Below, one piece after another: positions 11,080 to 21,786 of a stretch of DNA of 33,919 nucleotides. The number at the start of each line of letters is the position of its first letter. The stretch's first letter is position 1. The position numbers were made by a program, and so were the translations under genes. Under the pieces are notes generated by a model that was not told where the DNA came from, made no database searches, and saw only the letters and a program-made list of their open reading frames with translations. Source of the DNA: Amphimedon queenslandica (taxonomy: Eukaryota > Porifera > Demospongiae > Haplosclerida > Niphatidae); the NCBI RefSeq assembly GCF_000090795.2, contig NW_003546247.1, positions 603,611 through 637,529 of the forward strand, given 5' to 3'.

Positions 11080-13020
11080 ATCATTATTTTTGTGTAGGCT
11101 GCACAAGATTGAATTTCTACAAGTTGTCATAAAGTTGCCTTTAGTGCACTCTTAAAGAAAAAATAAATATGACACTCTATCTGTTGCAGAGGGTGCTATT
11201 TATCAAGAATTAGTGTAAAAATTGTCACATTAGAGTGTAAGAATTTCTATAATTTACGAAGCAGAGAATGGCTTCTGAGAAAGGAATACATCTTTGTCAG
11301 GATAAAATTTGAGATATAAACTATTAAAATGCCACAATAATCTATCAAGTCGTGTTTTATACTAATATACATTTATAAATATGCATTATAATCATTATGC
11401 TGTAATATAAAATATAAATTCAGCTAAATATTTATTAGTCCATAGATTTTTTTAGAGAAAGAAGTGTAGTATTAATTTTTTATTGCAATAGTCTGCTCCA
11501 CTATGATGATTTGTTACAGTTTGTTTTATAAAATTAGATGCAGGTGCTACACTATAGTTTGCTGCATCCAATTTTCCCCTGCACAGTACTTGTACTGGCT
11601 AAAAAGAGACTCAATGATGATCCAGTTAAACGTAGTGGTGATACAATGTAATCTGGATATTGTATCAAAAATTCCTCACAAAAGGCATACACATCTATTC
11701 TCAGTAAGTCAAAAGGTACATTGTAGATCGTTAAAATCAATGAATAAAGAGTAATAAGATATTCTTTGCCAGGCTAAGAATTTCTTTTGTACTGCATTGC
11801 AAAACTCAAAATTTTGATGTATAAAAGGTTACATCACAGTAAATTTTGTTTTATACCATTCTTAAAAATATCGTCTATCCACTTATCGAAAAATAAAAAT
11901 CTATCCTCAAATGAAGTAATAATTTGTCATGTCAGTTACCTTTGAATGGGAAAGTAACCCATTCTCAAATATTTTTGCACAGGCTTCTAGGAATGAAAGA
12001 GTTGCATACATCTCTTCCTCGCTCATACAAGGTTAAGTGTCTGAGAAAATCCGTTTCATCAGGAGTTGATATAACACACCTTCAAAGTGGATAGTACACA
12101 TCCTTCGTAGATTACTTTCAACTGTTGTTACGCCGACTAGTAAATACTGGTCAAGAGTTAGAGTCTCTAATTGAAGTAAGGATATCAGGTGATGGAGTTC
12201 CTTTTTATAGATCAGCATGATTCAACTTGCTTTCATTTTCATTCCTTTCGCTAGATCGTAAATCTTTCTCCACCATAAGTAATAAAAATGATGAAGGTAA
12301 TTTTTAAAACAATAATAGGCACACATACTTTAGCTTTGTTCCGGGGAGAGGAAAAGTATGAGACTTTAAAGACAGAGTTTTGTCCTGTCTTAGTCACTGT
12401 ATATTATAAATTTTACATTTCCTAATTCAAGTGAACAGGGTTATTTATTATTATTAATTAACCATGTGGGCAGCAGTTGTCTATGTTGGGATAGTAGCAA
12501 CATACAGTGACTGAAACATTGAGTTAGTAACCAGAACTGACAGATGCATCTTTTTATAGGACAAAGGGACACATAAAGTAATTTTACAAATCCAAAACAT
12601 TGTTCCACAAGTCATCATGTAGTAATAATGCAGAAATGTAGCTTTAAAATTGGTGGGAAATATAATGCAGCAAAAACAAACTTTTTTTATACTAAACAAA
12701 AGAGCAAGTCAAAACAATGTCTATCTTCAATTAGAGCTTTCTATATTCCACAATTAAAAGAAAACAGGTGCAAAACACAGCGCCAAGCATCACAATCGAG
12801 ACACCAAATACACTTCTTTTCTCCATTGCTTTACGTAGGCAGCAGCTCTTCTCTAATGCAAATGCCATGGATTATTATTAGATGCAATACGGTACATTTC
12901 ACGATTTCTTTTTAAAAACACATCCTTTTCCTGAAAAATAAAAAAATTAGTAAGGTGACTAAAACAAGTTAATTCACACTATTAATTAATACAGTAGTAT
13001 AAAGTGCCTTCTTGCCACCA
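11080..13020. other. Intergenic stretch, nothing recognised
   Basis: This is AT-rich sequence with only short chance frames on both strands (for example 11503-11754 and 12628-12915). None shows a domain, repeat pattern or paired splice sites that I could support. No large direct or inverted repeat was noticed by eye. Confidence 0.4.
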
Positions 13021-13183
13021 ACACATAACTAGCCATTAGCGACAGTACGAGCCAATTAGTAAACTACAGCATTTTACTGCGACAAAGTTAAGTCTTCTTT
13101 ACACAAACACATTGCTATTAAGCATCCTGATGAATCATCTAAGGAAAATTTAAGAAAAAGTCAAAACTGGTGCCCTAACTGCT

Positions 13184-13564
13184 GTGAAAAGTATGTGTCA
13201 GATATTCATGGATTATTACTTATTGTGTCATGTCATTTCCTTTTTTATACTGTGTGTATATAATTTGTCATTTGGTAGTTATTGTTTAGTTGGCGATAGT
13301 CACTCACTAATTTTTAAATTTTGCTTGTGCAGTTCTCCTCCCTTCTTTAATTGGTTTCAAAACAAGTCCTTCTGTCAACTATATTGGCGTTTCAGATTGC
13401 GCTATCATCCAGACAGATTAGCGGTCATTGTCAGGGAGAGTGGCTTCAATAGAGCACAACTGATCCGGGCATCTGGAGGAACGGTTACTCATTCAGTGAC
13501 AAGGGGCATTGACTTTAAAGCATCTTGTGAGGAACTCTACTCCACAGTACGTAGATCAAGATAG
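13184..13564 (+). CDS. Unrecognised ORF or 3' exon inside the MULE
   Basis: The last ~56 codons (13394-13564) are open and have a more balanced base composition than the surroundings. They encode HPDRLAVIVRESGFNRAQLI and GTVTHSVTRGIDFKASCEEL, then YSTVRRSR and a stop. A gcgtttcag acceptor-like site at 13389-13397 precedes them, so this could be a terminal exon; the upstream hydrophobic part of the frame is probably intronic. No family is recognised. It lies between the left inverted repeat and the MULE transposase relic, so it may be an accessory or N-terminal part of that element. Confidence 0.3.
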   Translation: MKSMCQIFMDYYLLCHVISFFILCVYNLSFGSYCLVGDSHSLIFKFCLCSSPPFFNWFQNKSFCQLYWRFRLRYHPDRLAVIVRESGFNRAQLIRASGGTVTHSVTRGIDFKASCEELYSTVRRSR

Positions 13565-13724
13565 AGAAGCAATGCAAAGAGAGATGGAGGGTAGTAGCTT
13601 CAAGTAATACCTAGTAGCACTGCATTCACATACCTGCTTTGTATTTTGGGTAGATCGATAAGTAGGCTTTTTGTACCTTTATCAAGTTTTTGCCTTTCAA
13701 TTATATAGACTTGTAACTTCGACT

Positions 13725-15855
13725 TATTTGATCCATTATCTGGAGAAGTCCCACAATGACAAAGTTCCAATCAATAAATTCTTATTTGAATCTATGAAAA
13801 AGTTTAATGAGTGGAAAAAGCACGAACAGCAGTCGTCTGATTCACTATGTCCAAGATAGTGGTAGATTAATATAGCCATTACTCTAGCGTTTTTACAGCA
13901 TAAGGAAAAGGCCTTAGAGCTCTTAAACAAGGTTTTGGTAACATAAACCAGTTCTGTACAGCAAACATCTGGTGTCAGAGTAAAATGATGGTAACACTTT
14001 GCAACAATCATATATAAAACATTTTGGATATGTCATCTTAAAATACTATCTGAAATGGCAATGTGTCTTGCTGCTGAGCTACTAGTGTTCCCATTGATAC
14101 AATGTTGGATGCCGTCGGTGATGAAGTGACTGCTTCCATCAAAAAACAACATTTGATGTCACGTGAAGACATACACAATATTCATTCTCAACTCAATCTA
14201 CATAGTATCGACTAGCATTGGAATAATTAATTTTGTTTAGTGTGTCTGCGTGATGGCTGAAATGTGACAGATGCCACATAATCCAGTCTTACTCTTTAGA
14301 AATCAAGGTATTTACTAGCAGAATGAATGTCATAATCTCGGAAATCAAGATTTCTACTTGCTATTCAGACCAAATACCAGCGTGACATGATGCTCAAATA
14401 TGGTGAAAAAGTAATAATTTTGTATTGATGACACTCGCAATACAACTGTATATGACTTCAGTCTTATTACTGTTTTAGTTGTAGATGATCATGGTGAAGG
14501 CATTCCAGTGACATGGGCTATCGCTAATCAAACTGATGCAGCCCCTTTGAGTCAGTTCTGAAAGCATATACATGCAACATTAGGCCCCCATTAATCAAAT
14601 CATATTCATGTCAGATACGGCCAATCCATTTTTTAAAGCTTCTTTAGCCACAGGGAAGCAAAGCACTTGTACTGTGCTTGCCATCTAGACAAAGCTTGGT
14701 GGAAATGATTGATTGCCAAAATTGAAAACAATCAAAACTACTTTGATTTATATCACCACTTAAGACTTTTTTGCAAAAAACTGAAGTGGCTAATTTTTAA
14801 GTACTACTGCAGAAAGTGCTCTCTCAAATGATACAGAAACATCCAAATTTTAGTGTACATTTTAATGGAACACATATATCTTCAAATCAGAAATGGGCAT
14901 TTTGCTTGACAAAAGGAGCACCTGTGAACACCCTCATGTTTCTTGAAAAAACATTTATTTTTAAAAGAAGGAAAATTGCCGAGTTGATCAATTATTGTTT
15001 ACATTATTAAAGATATTTCGAGATCTAATCTTTGAAGGAGTGACAAAAGCGGAGATTCGAAAAAGGACCCTTAGAAAATGTGAGATATTTAAAAGTTGTC
15101 AAACAGCTATAGTCATTAAGAACAGTGGCATCTTTTCTATCTGAAAACACATGGAATGTGCATAGTTGTTTCAAGTAATGCCCTTTGTACTGTCCATTTT
15201 TCTAAACAGTATGTGATTGTCAGTTGAAGTGTCCAAATGTGTTCATATGTATGTTTGGTCATGTTTGGATCATGCAGTTCCTTATACGGTCTGTAAGCCT
15301 ACTCACCTTGTTCATATGCAACTACATAATGACAGACAGAAGATCGTAAATGGATCTCAAAATACGATAGAAGATAACGGAATTTCACCTGTCCTTAATA
15401 ATTTGAAAAAAATCTGGCACAGTCTAATTTTGAGAGACCTACTGAAGAAGAGTATGACAGTTACAAAGGAGCAGGGATATGGGTTAGAAAAGGAGGATAA
15501 TTATTCGACAGTTGGGTTGGAATACTATAAGGAGCTTCCATAGTCTTTCAGTGCAGCTGCTAAGTCTCGTATTTCATCAAAATAGATATTTGAAGACAAA
15601 GTGTCTGAGGTACAACTACTTGCCAGAAAAGAAAGTTCATATGAAATTGTTTTTACTGTATGCAGTCTTCTTACAACAGCCATTAGTGTTTTAGAAGCAT
15701 CAAGAGCCATTCACAATTTCATCTATAAATGTTAAGAAATGGCACGAAGCTAACTCCAATTTTGAGAAACAACTTCGGCTTGATGTCACAAAAAAAGAAA
15801 CGTCTAAGTCAATGGGCTGAACCAAGTAGAGAAGAAGTGTTTAAAAGAAAGAATG
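13725..15855 (+). pseudogene. MULE transposase relic (DDE core plus SWIM-type zinc motif)
   Basis: Pieces in all three frames follow MULE transposase order. The N-terminal segment reads FESMKKFNEWKKHEQQ (about 13785) and has a decayed FLYWCH/WRKY-like region to ~14010. Then come TMLDAVGDEVTASI and SREDIHNIHSQLNLHSID (14100-14213). The catalytic core is IDDTRNTTVYDFSLITVLVV with DDHGEGIPVTWAIANQTDA (14424-14545), IFMSDTANPF (second acidic motif, ~14602) and KHLYCACHLDKAWWK (~14664), matching the family CxxH-type motif. Then WAFCLT...NTLMFLEKTF (14897-14952) and a SWIM-like CVHMYVWSCLDHAVPY...CKPTHLVH (15234-15330). A C-terminal KKKRLSQWAEPSREEV ends near 15855. Many stops and frameshifts make it inactive. 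Confidence 0.88.
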
Positions 15856-16097
15856 CACAATATTAAGGTTAAATGTTTGTATGAAGCAAGATAGCGATCA
15901 AGATAATTCGGACAGTTAATTGGATTGAATGCAGCATTTAAGGGTTCATGTAGCATGTGCTTCTCGTGATATTGATGATTACTTGTGCTTTGAATATTCT
16001 CTTTTATGTTTTTGCTCTCTCAGTTTTCTTAGTATTTCATGCTCTCTTTACCCTTGTTTTGTAATTTCAAAGATTTGATGAAAACTGTTTCACTATA

Positions 16098-16290
16098 GCA
16101 AATCAAAATGAGTGCTATGAAAAAGAAGCTGGCTGGCATAAGGGAGGCAGGCGCTTGAGAGAGAGCTAACAATGCCTCGTGTTGACACCCAAACACTGAT
16201 TACAATATTTACACAGCATGCATTATATGCAAAGATAGATATGAATATTTATGAGGTCTGATGTGATGTCGTGATGAGTCAGCTCACTAC
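16098..16290. repeat. Direct repeat, copy A (~195 bp)
   Basis: The segment from gcaaatcaaaatgagtgctatg to gtcgtgatgagtcagctcac recurs at 17584-17785 in the same orientation, about 1.49 kb away. Identity is clear by eye (shared gctggctggcataagg, gcatgcattatat, gaatatttatgag), with small indels. Copy B keeps an open frame of about 50 codons (KMNAMRKKLAGIRQAGIAEL and onward), whereas copy A has a stop after REAGA. Confidence 0.9.
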
Positions 16291-16783
16291 TGTACTCCCC
16301 CGCCAGATGAACAGTCAATATGAAACCAATGAAAAATGAGTAGACCATGAAAGTCAGTCTATAGATTGAGTCGTTGAGGGATTCTGACACGTGAACAAGT
16401 ACCGTCAGTTTCCAAACAGTAATGTTGGTATCAAGACAAGTACTCTCAGCCTCCGAACGAGTACTGTTTGAGGAAGAGCAGTGGGAGAATGAGAAAGTAA
16501 ATGTGCTGAACAAGTCTGAATGATATAGGTGCTGTGGTTAGTGTAGTGACCGCCTTATTTATATTGAGATCCAAGTGAGAAAGGTCAATGAGATAAGGCA
16601 AGAGAAGGTCGAACATGATCGAGCAAAAGAATGAAAAAAGAGTAATGAGCAGCACGCAGAAAGTGACAGCTGGTGGTTTTGAGAAACATGCTGTGGAGTG
16701 TTTCACGACTTGTCAGAGTTGATCATCATTGGGTTCGTAGGTTAGAGGTACAGAGGCAGAGAGCGAGTGGTGGGTACAAGTAC

Positions 16784-16926
16784 TATATAAACCATGGTTT
16801 CGAGGTGTGTATCAGTAATGTAAGACCTGAGCCCCGAGATGTCTGCCCGAGGCGAAGCCGAGGGCAGACATTGAGGGGCGAAGGTCTTACATTACTGATA
16901 CTCACCCAGAAACCATGGTTTATATA
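16784..16926. repeat. 143-bp near-perfect palindrome (foldback element)
   Basis: The arms are exactly symmetrical about position 16855 without indels. tatataaaccatggtttc (16784-16801) pairs with 16909-16926 perfectly; gtatcagtaatgtaagacct (16809-16828) pairs perfectly with its mirror ending at 16901; gtctgccc (16841-16848) pairs with gggcagac (16862-16869). The centre reads cgaggcgaagccgag. The arm ends are AT-only and flanked by tat/ata. It would extrude as a long cruciform or be transcribed as a long hairpin. It looks like a compact palindromic MITE inserted between the two ~195-bp direct repeats. Confidence 0.97.
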
Positions 16927-17163
16927 ATATGTGCTATATTTACTGAAAGATCTATGGGATCTACCAGGGACAGATGCGCGTTTTGCTCGTTTGCTGGGAA
17001 ATCAAACTCTTATCCCTCTCTTTTACTTCTTGACAAAACAGTAAAGGCCTTCTTGGAACTTCTCTGTAGCATTTATCTCTGCATGAGCTTTATTTTCATC
17101 AATACAGTTGCGAATGGCTGGGCCCTAGCCTACTACAATGCTGCCATTTTCTGCCATGTGCTG

Positions 17164-17183
17164 GATCTGCGCATGCGCAGATC
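17164..17183. repeat. Perfect 20-bp palindrome
   Basis: gatctgcgcatgcgcagatc equals its own reverse complement. Its core (tgcgcatgcgca) is unusually CpG-rich for the region and matches the palindromic NRF1 consensus TGCGCATGCGCA exactly. NRF1 sites are typical of metazoan promoters, so this could be a promoter element for a transcript reading either way. Position and symmetry are seen; the NRF1 role is inferred. Confidence 0.9.
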
Positions 17184-17583
17184 GCTCGTGCATGTTATTA
17201 CAGATAAACTCACCCAATGAATCTCATTACAGATGTACATACTCCAATGAATCTCATTATCTTGCAGTGAATATTGTTAACTGGCTGCAGTTAGGTGTAC
17301 ATGGCCTATATACCACCTCGCAGTCCCTTTGATCTTACAGTAACTATGGCACATGTGTGTATAGACTGACAGTGGGTCGTCATGGCCAGAAAGAGGTCGT
17401 CTGATAGTGAGTCGCCAGACAGACAAAAATGTGCCTATGAGCTAGAGAGGCCAGCATATTTATGAGAGAGTAAAGGAGCATGTGCACTAGCAGTGAGATC
17501 GAGGCCCAACACATGCTCCATGATCACTACTGCTGCTGAAACCTAAACAGTGAGTTGTCATGGCCGACCGGGTCACCAATATG

Positions 17584-17785
17584 GCAAATCAAAATGAATG
17601 CTATGAGAAAGAAGTTGGCTGGCATAAGGCAGGCAGGGATTGCTGAGCTAGAGACAGAGCTAACAATGTTTCGCGTTGACACGCGAACACTGCTTATAAT
17701 AATGACACAGCATGCATTATATACGAAGATAGTTTATGAATATTTATGAGTTCCAATGTGATGTCATGATGAGTCATCTCACTAC
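17584..17785. repeat. Direct repeat, copy B (~200 bp)
   Basis: This is the partner of 16098-16290. It lies about 100 bp inside the right MULE inverted repeat. Just upstream, two further copies of a shorter motif, cagtgrgtygtcatggcc, occur at ~17369 and ~17549, each containing an ATG. The first begins a 27-codon frame (MARKRSSDSESPDRQKCAYE and onward). Confidence 0.9.
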
Positions 17786-18251
17786 GTCATAAACCTTTAG
17801 TTTAAAAACATTTGTTTGTTATTCATTTCATGATTATTTAAACGTCACTTGATACTGGCCACACTTTCCACCGTTTCCGTCCAAAATGTAGTATTATACC
17901 AAATGGTTCATACTGTCGCTAATGGTTAGTAACAAATTCTGTGCAGCCATATCAAGCTTTACACTAACTCGGCAGCATTGGTTCTTTGTATTTACATAGG
18001 AAAGGCTCTTCTTGCAGGAATGATTACTACATTTCAGAATTATTTACAAGTTTAGATGATGGACAAGTAACAGAAAGAGTTGCTTCACAACAGTTATTGA
18101 TTTAACCCTTTTCCATTTTTTTATTTATAATTTTCAATTAAATGACTCTGCACAGCGTCACGAATATCTTGACTACACTGTAGGATTTGTGGTACAACAC
18201 TATAGATAAGCAAATACTGTACTAGAGGACATAGTCACACTTTGTCGCACT

Positions 18252-18293
18252 ATGAGTTCCTATTCCAATTTTATGGAATCTCTGGAGCCTCCG
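18252..18293 (+). CDS. Candidate first exon of the DUF6589 gene
   Basis: An ATG opens 14 codons (MSSYSNFMESLEPP) that end at CCG|GTGAGTATC, a near-consensus donor, in phase 0. The first recognisable downstream exon of the plus-strand DUF6589 gene starts at 22220 after tatgtatag, also in phase 0. If joined, the intron (about 3.9 kb) would contain the whole GC-richer retroelement at 19.2-22.2 kb. The phase match and strong donor support it. The small size and the lack of a family signature keep it tentative. Confidence 0.3.
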
Positions 18294-18299
18294 GTGAGT

Positions 18300-19190
18300 A
18301 TCTAATTTCAGTTTAAACACAACTTGAAGTCTTCTCACTAGGCCATCACAGTTTTCTTTGGTTTACTATTACATCAGACCAGTTCATAGTACCAAAAGCA
18401 TAATGGCAACTAGTCACTGTGAGCACACTGGACCATTGTCATAGTAAATTTATTTTTTGCTGATGGAGGATGTCTACAGAAAAAAAAATTTTATTGTTGT
18501 CATTAATAGGAGAAACACTAATCCATATACTATTAACTCAAGTAATGAGTCAGCATTGTCTTTTTACTTTATACATGTATTTGTTTTAGGTCTGTCCACC
18601 AGGTCTTTATATCACACTAGTCACATTTCAGCACTTACATACCATCCTTGAGGATGAGTGGTACAAGCTGGAACAATGCCAATTTCTTCCACCACTTTTC
18701 AGCAGTACCATGAGGCCTCTATAAAAATAGCTTCCTTTCAAAGAAGTAATATCCATCTCCAGTAAGCTTGAACCTCAACAAAATACTAGCATTGCTCGTC
18801 TTAACAAATTCTGATCCAAATAGAGTTCAACACATTTCTTAAAATAAATACTACTGTCGCACTAGTATGCTGGAAATTGATGTGAGTCTTCATTAACAGT
18901 TATTTTGCAGAAAATCTCTGTGTCTTATAAGAGAGAGTAATAAAGGTTTTGTAAAATAAGGTGTCCTATTTGTTACATCACTGTACAAAGCCCTTTCTTC
19001 TTTTAGAAACAGGCAAAGAATGGAGCAAAGTTTGTATGACACAATGTTCATGAATCTCTTAATTGACGATTAAGTTATTGTACTTAGCTAAGGTCAACTC
19101 ACTTAGCCATTTAAGCTCAAATACCAGTCTTCTAGTTTCAGAACTTGTCTGATTGTCTGGTTTCTGCTGCGAATTTGGTTCAAGTTTTTT
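18300..19190. other. Non-coding stretch, possible intron
   Basis: This is AT-rich with only short chance frames (for example 18457-18651). It would be intronic if the first-exon candidate at 18252 belongs to the DUF6589 gene. No repeat or motif was recognised. Confidence 0.4.
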
Positions 19191-19265
19191 TTAGTTTTTG
19201 GATTACACTCTTCAATGCCTGGTCTTTAATAGTCCTGTATACTTTGTGTTGATTATTCTCCAGAC

Positions 19266-19553
19266 TCAAGGACTTTTCATGGCATCTTCTGCGTCTACTT
19301 CTGGCGGCTTGAAGACAGTGATGGTGACATCTGGGACCACTGGTGGCCACAGTGGATGCAGCTCGTTTTCCTCTACTACGATGACCATGGCTGCTGCTGC
19401 TTCCAGATCAAGGTCAGTTGAACCAGTCTCTTTCAACTTTGTGGCGTTGATGATACCTTGAGCTGTGACTGAGGTTATTGTGGTGGCTACTAGTGGTGCA
19501 GTAGGGCCAAGTTCCTCTTCAAAGCCCATGCCCTCTGCTTTGTTTACAATCAT
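19266..19553 (-). CDS. Unrecognised 95-codon ORF at the edge of the GC-rich island
   Basis: The minus-strand frame starts MIVNKAEGMGFEEELGPTAP, is rich in Ala/Val/Thr and acidic residues, and ends PEVDAEDAMKSP. The plus strand of the same segment is also open (19198-19461) and Ser/Thr/Ala-rich, so the coding strand is ambiguous. It lies directly upstream of the DIRS-like gag relic, where these elements often carry low-complexity N-terminal coding sequence. No domain is recognised in either frame. Confidence 0.25.
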   Translation of the reverse strand: MIVNKAEGMGFEEELGPTAPLVATTITSVTAQGIINATKLKETGSTDLDLEAAAAMVIVVEENELHPLWPPVVPDVTITVFKPPEVDAEDAMKSP

Positions 19554-20373
19554 GCTTACAGTACTAGTCTAGCGGGCCTTAGTTTACATTGAAGTGCCCT
19601 TATCTCTCGCTTTTATAAGGGTGGCTGTCAGGGTCGACCTTCCAATCACCATTCAAGGCTGGGCGACCCTTGGTACATCTATCCCTGCCCACAGAGCCAG
19701 AGGGTGTGTGCAGCAATAGGGGAGAGTGACGGGGAAGGTGTGTTAGTGGGTGGGCAGGGCTTGATTTGATTGTGGTCCTGGGTTGGGCTTGTGCAACTCT
19801 CATCCCAGCCTTTTCCTGTCCTTTTCTCTGGTCACTCTGATCAGAGTTTAATCTCCCTCAGTGTTCTATGCTGTCAGTTCAGTATTCCTATGTGGCCATC
19901 TGCATGAGTGGCTTTACAGCCCACCGGGCTGCCTACTCTTCTTCTCTGTGCTCCCAGTCTTTCTAAATGTTACGGTTGTCCTGCCTCAACCAGTATCCAG
20001 TGCTAGCAACCCCTGCCTGTTACAGCCTTAGCTCCCTTTCTCCTCACTCTAAGAATATTTTATTTATTTCTTTTTGGCTCCTGCCATCATGTGTTGGCAG
20101 GTTCCATGGTTGCACTCTGACCTCTGCCAATTACTCTTTGTCACCTCTACAGGTCTCTATATCCTTGTTGTCAATTACTTGTCTGGGTCACAACCTCTTG
20201 GAGTGGCCTGAGCCATGCTCTTATTCCATTTCCCTTTGTGCTCTCATTGCAGTTGTCACTGCCTCCTTATCTCCTTTCAGGACTGAAATGTCAGCTTTAT
20301 GGCTGTGTTCATCCCAAGTTTATGGTGCCTCTTCTGGGGTATTTACCCCTAATCGGTAGCTGCTTGGGGAAGA

Positions 20374-20925
20374 GTGGCACGTTGTTTCCTACTGTTATTT
20401 ATTGTGGCTTCCCTTTTGTCTCTTTGCCCCAGCCCAACCTCCTACCTCAAACATACCTCCTTTGCGGGGCCTTCTCTTTCAGTTGCCCCATCCTGGCTAG
20501 CAGAGCTACTAGACTGGGCTCTCCCTTCAGCTCCAGACTCCTTTGTCACTTCTTCCATAGCTATGGCGTTGGCCTTGCCCCCTATTTTGGCGCAGGCACT
20601 GGACAAGATTTGCAGAGGTTTGTTTATTGAAGTTGAGGAGCAGTAAGCGAACATAGTCAAGTTAGTTTCTCAGTTGCAGGAGCTGTGTCTAATCTAGGGC
20701 GCCTCTGTATGGTTGTGAATTATAGAAATCTTGGACCCTCTCTCATAGCTATATGATTTTCTTATCGTACGTGACCATTCTAGTGTCTGATCCCAGGCTA
20801 CGTGAACTTGTTCCATGCGGCCAGACAGTCATTCAGCTGGCTTGGTCCTACGGGGACCCTGGCTTGCTTGAATATGACAGTCTGTTCCAGCAGCAAGTGG
20901 CTGTCAGAATTTCCCTGAGAAATTA
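20374..20925 (+). pseudogene. gag-like relic of the DIRS-like element
   Basis: Frame 20374-20646 includes SWLAELLDWALPSAPDSFVT and LAQALDKICRGLFIEVEEQ. After an interruption a second open piece (20770-20925) reads LVSDPRLRELVPCGQTVIQL, then AWSYGDPGLLEYDSLFQQQV, the WxxYDxxFRxQ-like motif common in DIRS-type gag proteins. A possible CPVC-like zinc-knuckle remnant follows near 20975, out of frame. Stops between the pieces make it non-functional. The assignment depends mainly on context with the RT downstream. Confidence 0.6.
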
Positions 20926-21694
20926 ATTCTTCCCTTATGTCGGCTACAGTGGGCCCTGCCAGGCATTCAAGAAACTGTCCCCGGTCTGTCTTGGGACAAT
21001 TAAAGGGCGGACTGCACCCTGGCCTATCTGGACAAACAGGACAAAGCTCCATCCCACCCCAAGCGATATAGCAGGACTCCCCTTGAAATTTGAAATTGTT
21101 TTAATGCAGTATTGTGTCCCAATTCATTTGACAGATGTTGTCTACATCCTTGTTCTACCGGCTCTTAAAGAGGGCATACAGCAGTCGATTGTAAAGAAAG
21201 GAAAGGGAAGGCCAAAGCAAGTCACTTTCCTTTGCTCCTTAGCCTCAGGTGACTCCCATGTTCAACTTAGGACTCTGCCTCTTTATTATTCATGAATTTC
21301 TTAGTTATTTCTGTATGCTTGATGTTTATTCTTTGGTTAATGATCTTTCAATTCCGTTTTGTAGGCTCCTATCTGTGGTTTCTGAGCCACTACCCCTACA
21401 TGTCTGATCAACTGGCCCAGAGGCAAGGTACGTCTCAGGGAGCCAGGCCATTCACAAATGCCTCCCCGCAGAGGCATGAGGCCCATACTTCAGAAGCCTG
21501 CCAGATAGATTCCTCGCCGACTTCCTGACTTAGGGGATTTCTGCCAGTTTCAGCGAGGTCTTTTACAGATCTCAGCCACTCTGTCAAGCTCAGCAGAACT
21601 TCCCACAAGTTTAGCAGAACTTCTGACATGTTTAGCTAGAGGATACATGGCTGCAGAGTTAGGTGAAGCCACTGTTAGGGTTGCTGGTCCAGAT

Positions 21695-21786
21695 GAAGCT
21701 ATTCACGTTAACCAATTGGGTTGATTCCCATGGCCAGCAAGAAGCTATTCACGTTAACCGATTGGGTTGATTCCCATGGCCAGCAA
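21695..21786 (+). repeat. 46-bp exact-length tandem duplication upstream of the RT
   Basis: Units 21695-21740 and 21741-21786 run from gaagctattcacgttaacc to cccatggccagcaa and differ at one base (ccaat/ccgat). The unit encodes the segment just before the RT motif (PIGLIPMASKFRLIVD). A 46-bp insertion is not a multiple of three, so the duplication shifts the frame between gag-side and RT-side coding. Confidence 0.97.

Larger units (their letters stand above)
13027..17932 (+). mobile_element. Mutator-like (MULE) element with terminal inverted repeats, inactive
   Basis: The left arm 13027-13080 (aactagccattagcgacagta, then gagcca.....gta.a.tac..cattt) matches the reverse complement of 17883-17932 (ttactaaccattagcgacag, then ta.gaacca...). 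A MULE transposase relic lies between them in the plus orientation. A 9-bp target duplication is not evident, so the exact ends are uncertain. The 3' half (16.1-17.9 kb) carries extra material: two direct copies of a ~195-bp segment and, between them, a 143-bp palindrome. This suggests later insertions or a duplication. Confidence 0.6.

Noticed and set aside
16673..16927. 84-codon plus ORF
   Set aside because: It runs through the 143-bp palindrome, so the reading frame is a by-product of the symmetric sequence.
20798..21052. Minus-strand 84-codon ORF (starts MELCPVCPDRPGC)
   Set aside because: The plus strand carries the gag-like reading (ending LLEYDSLFQQQV) in the same region and matches the element's orientation, so the minus frame is taken as its shadow.
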